A DNA stretch of 64,000 bases from Mycobacterium sp. ELW1 (GCF_008329905.1 NZ_CP032155.1:4464001-4528000), one strand, 5' to 3'. Positions 26,678 to 35,994 are shown, numbered from the stretch's first letter. Notes: generated by a model from the letters alone, not told the origin. A program made the numbers and translations.

Positions 26678-27450
26678 AACGACTGTCGCTCCTGGCCGCC
26701 GTCGTGACGATGGCAGCCGCGAGCGTCGTGTCTCCGCACGCAGTCGCGGACACGTCATTGCCGCCGTGTCCGCAGTCGAACCCGGTGATCACGCCGTCGG
26801 GGACGTCGCCACAAGTCGATTGCGCCCTGCACTCCGGCGATCTCGACTTCGCCGTCAACTACTGGAGGGTGCCCGAGTTGCCGAAGCCCGGGGCGGTGAA
26901 AGTCACCGTGACAGACCGGTCGGGCGCAGTCGTACAGACGATCGACGAACTCCTGGAGCCGTCCACCCCGGGCGGTGCCGGGTTGCAGGACATCGACGGT
27001 GACGGGCGTGCGGAACTGATCATCCCCATCTCCCGCAATCTGCTCAACGGCGCCAACCCGAACACCCGGTTCGCGGTGTGGCGGGCCCATGACGACAGTC
27101 GGCATTACGAACGCACCCAGATGGTCGGGCAGGCCGTGTATCCCAGCGGGGACGGCTATGTGGTCAGCAATGGCGGCGGCCCGGCCAGTCGGGACCTGAC
27201 CTTCTACCTGCCGACCGGCGCCGGATACACGCTCGTCGTGGTGCTGACCATCGAAGTGCTGGAAGCCGATCCGGCCACCAACCGGGTGTTGACGGTCAAC
27301 TGCCGCGCGCACCAGGAAGACGGCCTGCACGCGGTCGACATGAGCATTCGTCAGGCCGAGGACTACTTCTGTAATTCACCTGCCGCCACAGCGATTTGGC
27401 CCGACGCCGAGCGCGTCCAGATCAAGCGCTGGGGCGTGTTCGGTAACTGA
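26674..27450 (+). CDS. Secreted protein with FG-GAP/VCBS-like calcium motif, end of the mce operon
   Basis: The 258-aa product starts at a GTG overlapping the previous stop and has a signal peptide ending near PHAVADT. At residues 106-118 it carries DIDGDGRAELIIP, the calcium-binding loop of FG-GAP/VCBS beta-propeller repeats. Only one clear copy is present, so it is not a full propeller. Four cysteines (PPCP, VDCA, VNCR, YFCN) could form disulfides outside the cell. The operon's usual second Mam protein is missing or replaced by this one. Function is unknown; translational coupling suggests it works with the transporter. Confidence 0.8.
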   Translation: MKRLSLLAAVVTMAAASVVSPHAVADTSLPPCPQSNPVITPSGTSPQVDCALHSGDLDFAVNYWRVPELPKPGAVKVTVTDRSGAVVQTIDELLEPSTPGGAGLQDIDGDGRAELIIPISRNLLNGANPNTRFAVWRAHDDSRHYERTQMVGQAVYPSGDGYVVSNGGGPASRDLTFYLPTGAGYTLVVVLTIEVLEADPATNRVLTVNCRAHQEDGLHAVDMSIRQAEDYFCNSPAATAIWPDAERVQIKRWGVFGN

Positions 27451-27453
27451 CCG

Positions 27454-28308
27454 CTATCGATTGATCCACACCGTGATATCGCGCGCCGCTCGACGGTCGG
27501 TCGGGGGCAGCGGCCCGGCATCGTCCACGGGGTGTCCGACACGGATCAGGGCTTGCGGATAGGTCGCACCGTCGAACACCTCGCATGCCAGCGCAAGTCG
27601 GCTTCGGGTGTCGTTCAACGGCTCGGTCAGCGGGCAGCTCGCGAAACCCATCGCGGTGGCCGTCAGCGTCAAGAGGCTGAGCGCTTCGCCGGCCCGCAAC
27701 CGCATGTCGTCATCATCGCGGCGAGTGCCCAGAACCAGCAACACTGAGCCATCCGGTGTTTCCCCGGACTGCTCGCGGGCGGCCGTTGGGTACCGAAGCT
27801 CGACGGTGCCGTCGTCCAGCCGAGTCCACCGCGACGTCGGGACAACCTGTACATCCACGCCCAGCCGCCTGGCCCGGATGTAGAGCAACTCCAGCGTGCC
27901 GGGCGCGATTCGCCGGATGCCGTATGGGCGGCGGTCGGCGCGTCGTTGCGGTATGGCCGAGGCGAGCTCTCGCCACCCGCCCTGAGGCGGCTGCTCGACC
28001 ACTTCGAGGATCGCCAGATGGCTGTTGTCTGCACGGTCGGGAAACCGCCGGACACTCGGGTGCCAGCCCGCGGCGGCCATCGCCACGACGCAGTGATCGA
28101 GAACCGCCCCGCAGCCAAGGAGCACGTCGCGCCGGTCCGCCGGGGCGTCACCGGCCCGCCGGCTCCAGTCCGCGTACAGGTGCACGGCCGCGTCGTCGAC
28201 CTGCCAGCGCCACGGCTGCAGGTTGCGCAGAGAAGGGGCGCGGGCAGCGACGTCCAGCACTGTCTCCAGCGTCGCCGCGTCGGGCAAGGAACTCACCTGT
28301 CGTCTCAC
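27454..28308 (-). CDS. Nitroreductase-family protein (Acg-like)
   Basis: The 284-aa protein starts with the segment APSLRNLQPWRWQVDDAAVH, typical of the Acg branch (M. tuberculosis Rv2032, Rv3127 and Rv3131). It ends with an FMN-binding-like region (LLTLTATAMGFASCPLTEPL). Members are nitroreductase folds that may bind or sequester FMN, and in M. tuberculosis they are induced by DosR under hypoxia. This copy is about 45 residues shorter than the usual 330. No DosR box was recognised upstream. It converges on the mce operon with only 3 bases between stops. Confidence 0.8.
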   Translation of the reverse strand: MRRQVSSLPDAATLETVLDVAARAPSLRNLQPWRWQVDDAAVHLYADWSRRAGDAPADRRDVLLGCGAVLDHCVVAMAAAGWHPSVRRFPDRADNSHLAILEVVEQPPQGGWRELASAIPQRRADRRPYGIRRIAPGTLELLYIRARRLGVDVQVVPTSRWTRLDDGTVELRYPTAAREQSGETPDGSVLLVLGTRRDDDDMRLRAGEALSLLTLTATAMGFASCPLTEPLNDTRSRLALACEVFDGATYPQALIRVGHPVDDAGPLPPTDRRAARDITVWINR

Positions 28309-28350
28309 CTCCGTCCATCGCGTCGTTCCCGATTATCCTCGGGGCCAAGG

Positions 28351-28725
28351 CTAGGGCGCGCACCAGTCGCGGACGGCGACGATCAGGTCCCTGGCCTTCA
28401 CCAGATCGCTCGCGAGTCGCTCCGGTGTCGCCGGGCGGTACGGGTCGCCGTTGTCGATCTGCGACGCCACCATGTTGGACCGGATGCGCAGATCGATACC
28501 CGGCGGACTGGTCAGGTTGTGCAGCGGGCTCAGCGGTGCGCGAACCTGGGCTGCGACCCACGGCGGTGTCCCCGTCGGCGCGATCTCGTCGAATACGGCT
28601 TCCAATCGATCCGTCGCGGGCAGCAGCAGAGCGCAGTCATCGTCGCCGGCCACCGCAGTAGGCGCACCGATCAGGCACATCAGAGTGGTGACCACGACCG
28701 GCACACCGAACGTTCCTCGACGCAT
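28351..28725 (-). CDS. Small secreted protein, unknown function
   Basis: The 124-aa product begins MRRGTFGVPVVVTTLMCLIG with a predicted cut after PTAVA, so it is exported. The mature part has two cysteines (DDCALL and a C-terminal DWCAP) likely to pair. It is helical, with hydrophobic and Pro residues in between. The start at 28725 puts the signal peptide first; an upstream ATG would add 21 basic residues. Similar short two-cysteine exported proteins are common in mycobacteria, but no named family is recognised. Confidence 0.65.
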   Translation of the reverse strand: MRRGTFGVPVVVTTLMCLIGAPTAVAGDDDCALLLPATDRLEAVFDEIAPTGTPPWVAAQVRAPLSPLHNLTSPPGIDLRIRSNMVASQIDNGDPYRPATPERLASDLVKARDLIVAVRDWCAP

Positions 28726-28830
28726 CGGCTCTACCTTCGCATTGCGGCGCCGTTCCCGGGATGACTTTTCGAATGACCGTGCGTTCACCGCAGTCGAAGA
28801 GAACTTCCCGAATCGGTCAGGAGAGCAAAC

Positions 28831-29730
28831 ATGAGTGTGGACAACATTTCCCGAGCCGGCGAGCTGGTTCCGTCGCGCTACGCGGTGCCGGTCGGTGATA
28901 TCGAGGTGCTGGTGATCAGCGACGGGGTGCTGCCGATCACCGCGTCCACGCTGGCGACCACGACGCCCCCGGCTGAGCTGGCGGGCTGGCTGGACGACCA
29001 GTTCCTACCCCGCGACGTGGTCGACTGGCCGCTCAATGTCGTGGTGGTGCGTACCGGCGGCCGAACGATTCTCGTCGACGCCGGTCTCGGGGTGGAGTTC
29101 CCGGACTTCCCGCGGGCCGGGCAGACGGTTCAGCGCCTCGAGGCCGCCGGCATAGACCCGGGCGAGGTGACCGATGTGGTGCTCACCCACCTGCACATGG
29201 ACCACATCGGCGGACTGCTCACCCAGGGCCTCAAGGCGCGCCTTCGCCCCGATCTGCGGGTGCACCTGGCCACCCGGGAGGCGGAGTTCTGGGAGAAGCC
29301 CGACTTCAGCCACACCGTCATGCCACAACCGATCCCGGATGTGCTGCGACGGACCGCGACCCAGTTCCTGAACGACTACCGCGGGCAACTCCGTCCGTTC
29401 GAGACGGAATACGAGGTGGCACCGGGCGTGCTGGTCACCCGCACCGGCGGTCACACTCCCGGACACAGCGTCGTTCGGCTGGAGTCCCGCGGTGCACGGC
29501 TGACGTTCGCCGGCGACGCGGTGTTCGCGCCCGGCTTCGACAATCCGGAGTGGCAGAACGGCTTTGAGCACGATCCGGAGGAGGCCGCCCGGGTCCGGGT
29601 GAACCTGCTGCGAGAGGTCGCCGCTACCGGCGAGGCGCTGGTGGCCACTCACCTGCCATTCCCGTCGGTCTGCCATGTGGCGACAGCCGGTGATGTCTTC
29701 CGGTGTGTGCCTGCCGTCTGGGACTACTGA
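28831..29730 (+). CDS. MBL-fold metallohydrolase
   Basis: The 299-aa enzyme contains THLHMDHIGG (119-128), the metal-binding HxHxDH motif. A later His in GGHTPGHS, an Asp in FAGDAVF and a final His in ATHLPF complete a two-zinc site. Such folds hydrolyse lactones, esters or thioesters; this subgroup resembles quorum-quenching lactonase-like proteins, but the substrate is unknown. AGGAG sits just upstream of the ATG. No signal peptide is present, so it acts in the cytoplasm. Confidence 0.88.
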   Translation: MSVDNISRAGELVPSRYAVPVGDIEVLVISDGVLPITASTLATTTPPAELAGWLDDQFLPRDVVDWPLNVVVVRTGGRTILVDAGLGVEFPDFPRAGQTVQRLEAAGIDPGEVTDVVLTHLHMDHIGGLLTQGLKARLRPDLRVHLATREAEFWEKPDFSHTVMPQPIPDVLRRTATQFLNDYRGQLRPFETEYEVAPGVLVTRTGGHTPGHSVVRLESRGARLTFAGDAVFAPGFDNPEWQNGFEHDPEEAARVRVNLLREVAATGEALVATHLPFPSVCHVATAGDVFRCVPAVWDY

Positions 29731-29735
29731 CCCGC

Positions 29736-30956
29736 CTACCCGTCCCGTAGCACCAGGGCCGCAAGCGATCCGGCGATGCCGGCCAGCACCAGGATGGTGA
29801 CCGTGACCGCCGTCCACCCGTGCTCATCGAACGCGACACCGCCCAGCCAGCCGATCGCGCTGGAACCGCCGTAATAGAAGAGGTTGTAGAGCGACGACGC
29901 CTGGGCTTTCCCGACGGGTGCGGCCTGCCCGGTCCATCCGGCAGCGGTGGAATGCGCACCGAAGAACCCGGCCGTGGCCACCACCAACCCGATGAGGATC
30001 GCGATCACGTTGGCGCTCAACGTGATCGCGACTCCTGTCATCATGATCACGACCGAGACGAGCAGTACCCGCCTGCGGCCGAAGCGAGCCGCCTCCGCGC
30101 CGGCACGCGACGACGCCCACGTTCCGGCCAAGTAGGCCAGGAACACCAGGCTCACCACCGACGCGGGCAGATGGAATGGCGCGGCGGTCAACCGATAGCC
30201 GAGGAAGTTGTAGAGCGCCACGAAACCGCCCATCAGCAGAAAGCCCTGTGCGAACAGGACGAACTGGCGCGGCGTCCGCAGGTTGGTGGCGAGCCGGTGC
30301 CCGAGGCTGCCCTCCGGGTTGGTGCCTCGGTGTGACGCAGGAGTGAAGCCCTGCGGTTCGGGGGCCAGTTTGACGAAGCCCATCGCCGCCATCCCACAGA
30401 TGACCGCGACGGTGAAGACCCCGATCCGCCACCCGGCGAACTCGGCCACCGGGCTCGACACCAGCCGTCCGAGCAGACCGCCGATCGTCGTTCCGGCCAC
30501 GAACGTGCCGGCCGCGCGGGCGGCGTGCGCACGGTCGATCTCTTCGGTCAGGTAGGCCACCGCGATGGCCGGCACGCCACCGACCAACAGTCCCTCGAGG
30601 AACCGTCCGACCATCAGCAGCCCGAAGGTCGGGGCGAAGGGCACCAGCATCCCGACCAGCGTGGCACCGGAGACGGAGACCGTGATGGCCTTGACCCTGC
30701 CGATCCGGTCGGCCAATGCCGACCACGGGATCACGCCGATCGCCAGACCGACGGTGGACGCCGAAATGAGAAGTGCGGCATGGGCCGCGCCGACGCCGAG
30801 GTCCGCGGAGATCAGGGGCAGGACGGCTTGCGGCGAGTACAGCTGCGCGAACGTGGCGACACCCGCGCAGAACAGCGCCGCCAGTAGTCGCGAGTAGGCG
30901 GTCGAGCCTCGGGTGTGCCCGGTCCAGGTGCGTTCCAGAGAGTGGTCAACGGTCAC
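29736..30956 (-). CDS. MFS transporter (12-helix drug or metabolite exporter type)
   Basis: The 406-aa protein has 12 predicted hydrophobic spans in two six-helix halves. The motif-A loop is SALADRIGRVKAI after helix 2, and motif C-like Gly/Pro-rich sequence lies in helix 5 (GGVPAIAVAYL). It is similar in layout to the YnfM/CynX-type permeases. A LysR-type regulator gene lies 100 bp upstream on the same strand, so the pair may form a regulator and exporter unit. Substrate unknown. Confidence 0.88.
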   Translation of the reverse strand: MTVDHSLERTWTGHTRGSTAYSRLLAALFCAGVATFAQLYSPQAVLPLISADLGVGAAHAALLISASTVGLAIGVIPWSALADRIGRVKAITVSVSGATLVGMLVPFAPTFGLLMVGRFLEGLLVGGVPAIAVAYLTEEIDRAHAARAAGTFVAGTTIGGLLGRLVSSPVAEFAGWRIGVFTVAVICGMAAMGFVKLAPEPQGFTPASHRGTNPEGSLGHRLATNLRTPRQFVLFAQGFLLMGGFVALYNFLGYRLTAAPFHLPASVVSLVFLAYLAGTWASSRAGAEAARFGRRRVLLVSVVIMMTGVAITLSANVIAILIGLVVATAGFFGAHSTAAGWTGQAAPVGKAQASSLYNLFYYGGSSAIGWLGGVAFDEHGWTAVTVTILVLAGIAGSLAALVLRDG

Positions 30957-31056
30957 TGATTGAAGGGTAGGAACGCACTATTAATGTGTCCAATGCATGG
31001 TCTGTTCGTCTGTCATGCTTCAGACGTATGACAGCAGGTGAGCCGTCGCAGGGAGC

Positions 31057-31925
31057 TCAACCGCCGGCGAGGAAATCCACAAAACGCTGGGTGGGCGGCG
31101 TCAGCGGACGACTGCGCGCCCAGGCCAGGCCGACCTCGCGTTTGGCCCGGCTGTTGGACAGGGGCACATGGACCACCCTCGCCTCGGTACCGTCCCGCGG
31201 CACCGGCACCACCGCCACGCCGAACCCCGCCGCGACCAAGCCCTCCATCGTCGGGATCTCGGACGCCTCGAACACGATCTGTGGATCGATGCCGGCCTCG
31301 ACCCACAGCTCATCGGTCAATTGCCGCAACCCGAACGGCTTCTCGAGCGCGACGAACGGTTCGTCCGCCGCCACCGAAAGGCTGACCCGGCTGCGCGTCG
31401 CGAGCCGGTGCCCCACAGGAACCGCCAAGCACAGTCGCTCGACGTAGAGACGATGCCAGGAGAAGTCTGCCGGGTCGGGCCGCGGTGAGGTGATAGCGAT
31501 GTCGGACCCGCCGTCGCGAATGCTGCGGGCGATCTCGTGCGCGGCCGCCTGGAACAGGTCGAATTGGATCTTCGGCGCGGTTTCCCGGAAACGCCGAAGC
31601 TGTTCGGGCACATACCAGTTGGCCAGGGAATGCAGGAACGCCAGCCGGACCCGGCCGGTGTCGGGATCCCGCAGTGCCGCAATGCGATCCAGGGCCGCCT
31701 GCACTTCGGCGAGGCTGCGCCGAGCGTGTTCGAGCATGATGCGGCCGTACTCGTTGAGGTGCAGTCGACGCCCGACACGGTCGAACAGTGGGACACCCGC
31801 GTGCTGCTCAAGTCTGCTCAGGGCGCGCGACAGCGTGGGTTGACTGACCCCAGTTCGGCCGCGGCGTCGGTGACGTGTTCGGTTTCGGCCAGCACCACGA
31901 ACCACTGCAGTTCCTCGAGATGCAC
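31057..31925 (-). pseudogene. LysR-family regulator, reading frame broken by a one-base deletion
   Basis: From the GTG at 31925 the frame reads VHLEELQWFVVLAETEHVTD then AAAEL, the standard opening of a LysR helix-turn-helix. It then falls out of frame at the C run 31848-31851. The next frame continues VSQPTLSRALSRLEQHAGVPL, the recognition helix, and the whole effector-binding domain to the stop at 31057. Restoring one C gives a normal 289-aa protein. The rest has no damage. It probably controls the adjacent MFS gene. As with two other genes in this window, a homopolymer sequencing error is as likely as a true lesion. Confidence 0.87.
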
Positions 31926-31935
31926 GTGAACGACC

Positions 31936-32526
31936 CTAGGCGGAGCCGACGCCACTCAACAGGGCATCCACCAGCGCTCCGTACCGGCCGGCGGTGTCGT
32001 CGGCCGCCGGGCTGCTCATGACCTGCAAGAGCAAGGTGCCCATCAGCGCGTTGGCGATGGCGTCGGGGTCGGCGTCGGGCCGCACGACGCCGCTGTCCAC
32101 CGCCCGGCGCACCCGCTCCACGAGTCCGCCGCGTTGCGGGACGCTGAGTTGTTCGTACAGCGCTTCGGTGTCACCGGAATTCGCGGCAGCCGCGGCGACG
32201 AGTGCACGGATGAGCTTGGCGTTGGCGGGTTCGGCGATGAACTCACCGTGCTCGATCAGCCAGCGCAGCAGGTCCTCTCTGAGATTTCCGGAGTCGGGCA
32301 CGTCGAACGAGCCGCCGCGTCCGTAGGCATCCAGTACCGCCTCGGCGACCAGCGGCGCCTTCGACGCCCACCGCCGATAGAGCGTTTTCTTGCCGACCTG
32401 CGCCCGGGCGGCGACACCGTCCATCGAGAGCTCGGCGTAGCTGGATTCCATGAGCACCTCGCGCACGGCGTGGAGGATCGCGGCGTGCAGCGACGCGTCT
32501 CGAGGCCGGCCGGGCGGTTGCGACAT
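31936..32526 (-). CDS. TetR-family transcriptional regulator
   Basis: The 196-aa protein has the N-terminal TetR helix-turn-helix at about residues 15-60 (SMDGVAARAQVGKKTLYRRWASK), with a helical C-terminal ligand pocket. It is divergent from the phosphotransferase-like gene. The gap holds a perfect 25-bp palindrome that is very probably its operator, so it likely represses both genes until a ligand binds. The C-terminal domain is of the TetR_C_11 or similar type; the ligand cannot be predicted. Confidence 0.9.
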   Translation of the reverse strand: MSQPPGRPRDASLHAAILHAVREVLMESSYAELSMDGVAARAQVGKKTLYRRWASKAPLVAEAVLDAYGRGGSFDVPDSGNLREDLLRWLIEHGEFIAEPANAKLIRALVAAAAANSGDTEALYEQLSVPQRGGLVERVRRAVDSGVVRPDADPDAIANALMGTLLLQVMSSPAADDTAGRYGALVDALLSGVGSA

Positions 32527-32588
32527 CTGGCGAGCCTAACTTCGCGCATTGCCGACGGTCGTCGGCGACAGTGCGGTACCTTACCGTC

Positions 32589-32613
32589 ATTACGACACGA
32601 TTCGTGTCGTAAT
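32589..32613. promoter_or_regulatory. Perfect 25-bp palindrome, likely TetR operator
   Basis: Twelve-base arms ATTACGACACGA and TCGTGTCGTAAT are exact reverse complements around one central T. The site lies 63 bp from the TetR start and 38 bp from the ATG of the phosphotransferase-like gene, between two divergent genes. Length and perfect symmetry are typical of a TetR dimer (or pair of dimers) site. Confidence 0.8.
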
Positions 32614-32650
32614 AGCCCAGACGAGTCGCGCCCGAGGAGTGCCTGCCGAC

Positions 32651-33727
32651 ATGAGCTCACCCGCATTGTCAGTGCCCGCCGATTTCGCCGAGGTGTCGCC
32701 GCGTTGGATGACGGACGCGCTCGCCGCCCACCACCCTGGAGCCACCGTCAGCGACGTGGCCATCGACCTTCGCGACGACGGCACCAATCGCCGTGCGCGC
32801 CTTCGGTTGTCCTACTCCGAGGGCACGGGGCCGGCGACCGTCTTCGTCAAGGCCGCCGACCCGGACCACAAGGAGCTGATCCGGATGACCAGCGGCATGT
32901 TTCACGAGCCGCGGCTGTTCAGCTCGGGTGTCGCGCTCCCGCTGGAGCATCCGGTCGTCTACGCCGCACTCATCGACGAAGATGCCTACGACTTCTGCCT
33001 CGTCATGGAAGACCTCACCGCGCGGGGCGCAGACCCGCGGGATTCCCTGCGGCCGCTGACATTCGAGGAAGCCCGCTCCGGAATGCGCGGGCTCGGGCGC
33101 CTGCACGGACGGTACTGGGGAGACCGCATGCTGCAGGAACCGGCCCTGGGCTGGCTGGAACCCTTCGAGCCGTTCGACGGGCTGCAGTACGCGCCACTGC
33201 CGAGCGCGCTGGAACAGCTCGACGACACCACCCCACCCGAGGTCCTGTCGCTGTCGATCGACCAGCTGGTCGAAGGGGTGTGGAAGCCGTACATCAGGAC
33301 GTTGACCACCTCGCCGCAGACGCTGCTGCACGGCGATCCGCACATCGGCAACACCTACGTCACACCCGACGGTGAGGTCGGGTTCCTGGACTGGCAGGTC
33401 GCCCGTCGCGGCAACTGGTCGCTGGATGTCGGGTACTTCCTGCAGGGCGCGCTGACCGTCGAGGACCGTCGCGAGCACGAGCGGGCGCTGCTGGAGGAAT
33501 ACCGCGACGCGCTCGGGCTGCCCGCCGACGAACTGCCGTCCTCGGCCGAGGTGTGGCTGCGCTATCGAGCGTCGGTCGCACATGGATTGGCGCTGTGGCT
33601 GGCCACCGCGAGCAGCGGAGGCGGACTTTGGCAGCGCCTCGAAGTTGCCGTCGCCCTGGCCCAGCGCTACGCCAATGCCTACGGCGATCTGGATACTCCG
33701 TCGGCGATCGCGGAGATCACCTCGTAG
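32651..33727 (+). CDS. Aminoglycoside phosphotransferase-family (APH/choline-kinase-like) protein
   Basis: The 358-aa protein has the kinase-like fold of APH. It has a Lys in TVFVKAAD (63-70), the catalytic loop LLHGDPHIGN (225-234) and the metal-binding FLDWQ (245-249). Mycobacterial relatives with this length are often annotated as phosphotransferases near lipid or steroid genes; true aminoglycoside resistance is not implied. The ATG at 32651 was chosen; GAGGAG lies somewhat far upstream. Control by the divergent TetR through the palindrome is likely. Confidence 0.85.
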   Translation: MSSPALSVPADFAEVSPRWMTDALAAHHPGATVSDVAIDLRDDGTNRRARLRLSYSEGTGPATVFVKAADPDHKELIRMTSGMFHEPRLFSSGVALPLEHPVVYAALIDEDAYDFCLVMEDLTARGADPRDSLRPLTFEEARSGMRGLGRLHGRYWGDRMLQEPALGWLEPFEPFDGLQYAPLPSALEQLDDTTPPEVLSLSIDQLVEGVWKPYIRTLTTSPQTLLHGDPHIGNTYVTPDGEVGFLDWQVARRGNWSLDVGYFLQGALTVEDRREHERALLEEYRDALGLPADELPSSAEVWLRYRASVAHGLALWLATASSGGGLWQRLEVAVALAQRYANAYGDLDTPSAIAEITS

Positions 33728-33754
33728 CGTCCGCACCGCATGCCACCTGAGCAC

Positions 33755-34270
33755 TCAGGGCAGCGTGACGCGCTCCACCCGGCCTTTGGTGTCCTTGGTC
33801 GTGGTGGTGTCGCGGCATTCGCCGAACAGCTCGATGTCGCGGTTGGGGTTGCTGACGTTTTGCGGCCCGAAGACGGCCACAACGTTGCCCTTGCTCAACG
33901 CCGTGCCGTGGGTGTGGAACTCGGGATCGGACGTCCAACCGGTGTTGCGGAGTTGCTGGACCATCTGGGCGATCTCGGTGTCGGACGCCGCGAACGACGC
34001 GGCAGGCGGATACGCGATGCGCATCTGCCCGCGAAAAGGTGGGTCGCCCTGGTCATTACACGAGGCATGCCAAAACGCTGCCTCGACGACGTTGATGTTC
34101 AGCGTTGTGACGATGTCGTGCGCGGCGTCCATGACCTGAGCTTTGGACTGCTCGGGGGTCAGCGGGTTGGAGACTCTGTCGGCATCGGATTGCATGATTC
34201 CACATCCTGATAGTGCGGCGGCGACCATCACGGTCACCGCGAGCGGGATTCTGTTGCGCGGCGCGATCAC
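33755..34270 (-). CDS. Lipoprotein, possibly LprP-like
   Basis: The 171-aa protein starts with a GTG, has a short signal peptide and a lipobox ALSGC with lipid-anchored Cys23. The mature part has two further cysteines (ASCND, GECRD) and no enzyme motif. It directly follows the DUF1023 hydrolase gene, and the same order (lipoprotein LprP beside a DUF1023 protein) is known at Rv0962c-Rv0963c in M. tuberculosis. It could be an adaptor or a protective partner for the hydrolase. Both roles are inference. Confidence 0.8.
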   Translation of the reverse strand: MIAPRNRIPLAVTVMVAAALSGCGIMQSDADRVSNPLTPEQSKAQVMDAAHDIVTTLNINVVEAAFWHASCNDQGDPPFRGQMRIAYPPAASFAASDTEIAQMVQQLRNTGWTSDPEFHTHGTALSKGNVVAVFGPQNVSNPNRDIELFGECRDTTTTKDTKGRVERVTLP

Positions 34271-34281
34271 TGGGCTCCGTC

Positions 34282-35994
34282 CTAGTGGTAGTGGCCTGAT
34301 GTCGGGGCACGAAACAGTTCGGGATCCGACGGCAGCACCCCGATGTCGGTGAGGATGTTGTCGCTGCGATGCGGTGCGGTCATACCGTCGAGCGCAAGGG
34401 CGTCGCCATGGCCGGACACGATATCGGCCATGCTGAACAACGACTCGGTGCCACGCTCGAAGTAGTGGCTGTGGTCGTTGATGGTCCAGCCGGGGACTTC
34501 CGCTTTGAACCGCGTCGAGCCGAACCCATCCATCGCCGGGTCGGCGCCCAACGCGAGATTCACGCCGGTCCCCGGGATGTGCACCTGCGGAAGGCCGCCG
34601 AGCTGGGTGACCGGATCAGTCGAGGCCGAACCGACGAAGACATGCCCGCCCGGTGCGAGGTGAAAGTCTGCGGCGCTCTTGGCCATATCGGTTCCGGGGC
34701 AGCCGATGAGGATGGCGTCGTTGGTGTGCATCCCGTAGCCCGCCGCGGCGTCGGCCACCGTCGTCGAGCCGTAGGAGTGCCCCATCACGGTCATGTGCGA
34801 TGGACCCGGACCGTGAGTGACGTTCAGGCCGTTGACATCTGCGGCGAGCAGCGCCCCGCCCTGGTGCGCCAGCGAGGTCTGCGCGACCTGCGGGTCGGTC
34901 AAAGAGTTCGGTGCGTCATAGCCCATCCAGGCGACGACGGATGCCGAACGGGTCGGGTCGGCCTTCACGGCTTCGTTGTACAGGTTGCTGGCATCGCTTG
35001 CGCTGAGCCAACCCTCGGTGACGCTGTGGCTGGTGCCCGGCACTACGACCGTGGTGTTGGCGGCTTTGTCGGGGTTGCCGATCGCGATCGCCGCGCGGCC
35101 TTGGCCATCGAACTTCGTCGGCTGATACACCTGCAGAAAAGTCTGGGCGCCAGTTGCCAGCTGATCGTCTTCGAGTGCCTGTTCGACTTTGACCGCGTTG
35201 GTGTAGCGCGTCACGTCGTCCGGTGTGCAGCCGTACCGGAACGGATCATCAAGCACATCTTGCGCGGACACGCCGTGCCGGCTGGCGGCTTCCTGGATGT
35301 TCTCGATGTCGGTGCGCATCGCGGTCTGGTTCGCCTGGTCGCGCGCCTCGACGGGAATCCCGTTGAGGTTGCCCATATACGGCGGGTTGTCCCGCAATTC
35401 GGCCTGCTGCTGTTCCGGCGTCAGCGAATCCCACCACTTTTTGACGTCCTCGGGTGGGGTGGATTCCGGCGGGGGTGGCGGGGTGGGCTGCGCATCCGGT
35501 ATCGGAAGCTTGCCGTCCGCGATGTTGATCGCCGCGGCCAGTTCAGCGTCAACACCGTTGGCTTCTAACAGGATTGCGTTCAACCGCGCTTGCAGGTCGG
35601 CGATCTTCGCCGCCAGATCCGCGGCCGTCCCCTTGAACCCCGGACCCTTGACCACCGAGTTCGTCGCAGGATCGATATCCAACCCCTGGCTTCGCGCGTC
35701 GTCTTTGAGCTCGCGGAGTTCGATCTTCACTTTCTCGATGTCCTGCGCGGCCTTCTGCGCGGCTTGGGCTACCGCGAGGGCTTCGCGGGCATGAGCGTCG
35801 AGGTCCACCCGCGTCTTGTGAATCGCATCGCGCGCGGCGTCCGCGGACACCCCACCCCAGGACTCAAATGCCGGTAGCTGTTCGGACGCCCGCGCCGCGT
35901 CGGTCGAGGCTCCGCTGCGTGCCGACGCTGCGTGGAAAACTTCCCGGACGGCCTCGGGATCCCATCGTTCGATGTCTGCGACGCTAAGCGTCAC
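34282..35994 (-). CDS. DUF1023 alpha/beta hydrolase with WXG-like N-terminal helical domain
   Basis: The 570-aa protein has three parts. Residues 1-160 are a helical, coiled-coil-like region with a WGG turn (46-48), resembling ESX substrate domains. Residues 168-200 are a Pro-rich linker and a short helix. Residues 255-570 are an alpha/beta hydrolase with nucleophile elbow GHSYGS (405-410, Ser407) and a late His in DHSHYF. No signal peptide is present. A substrate route through type VII secretion is suggested by the N-terminal domain and by the small WXG100-like protein encoded just upstream, whose gene overlaps it by 11 bases. Likely acts on esters or lipids. Confidence 0.87.
   Translation of the reverse strand: MTLSVADIERWDPEAVREVFHAASARSGASTDAARASEQLPAFESWGGVSADAARDAIHKTRVDLDAHAREALAVAQAAQKAAQDIEKVKIELRELKDDARSQGLDIDPATNSVVKGPGFKGTAADLAAKIADLQARLNAILLEANGVDAELAAAINIADGKLPIPDAQPTPPPPPESTPPEDVKKWWDSLTPEQQQAELRDNPPYMGNLNGIPVEARDQANQTAMRTDIENIQEAASRHGVSAQDVLDDPFRYGCTPDDVTRYTNAVKVEQALEDDQLATGAQTFLQVYQPTKFDGQGRAAIAIGNPDKAANTTVVVPGTSHSVTEGWLSASDASNLYNEAVKADPTRSASVVAWMGYDAPNSLTDPQVAQTSLAHQGGALLAADVNGLNVTHGPGPSHMTVMGHSYGSTTVADAAAGYGMHTNDAILIGCPGTDMAKSAADFHLAPGGHVFVGSASTDPVTQLGGLPQVHIPGTGVNLALGADPAMDGFGSTRFKAEVPGWTINDHSHYFERGTESLFSMADIVSGHGDALALDGMTAPHRSDNILTDIGVLPSDPELFRAPTSGHYH

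Noticed and set aside
28309..28350. DosR box upstream of the Acg-like gene
   Set aside because: No sequence near the consensus GGGACTTNNGTCCC was found.
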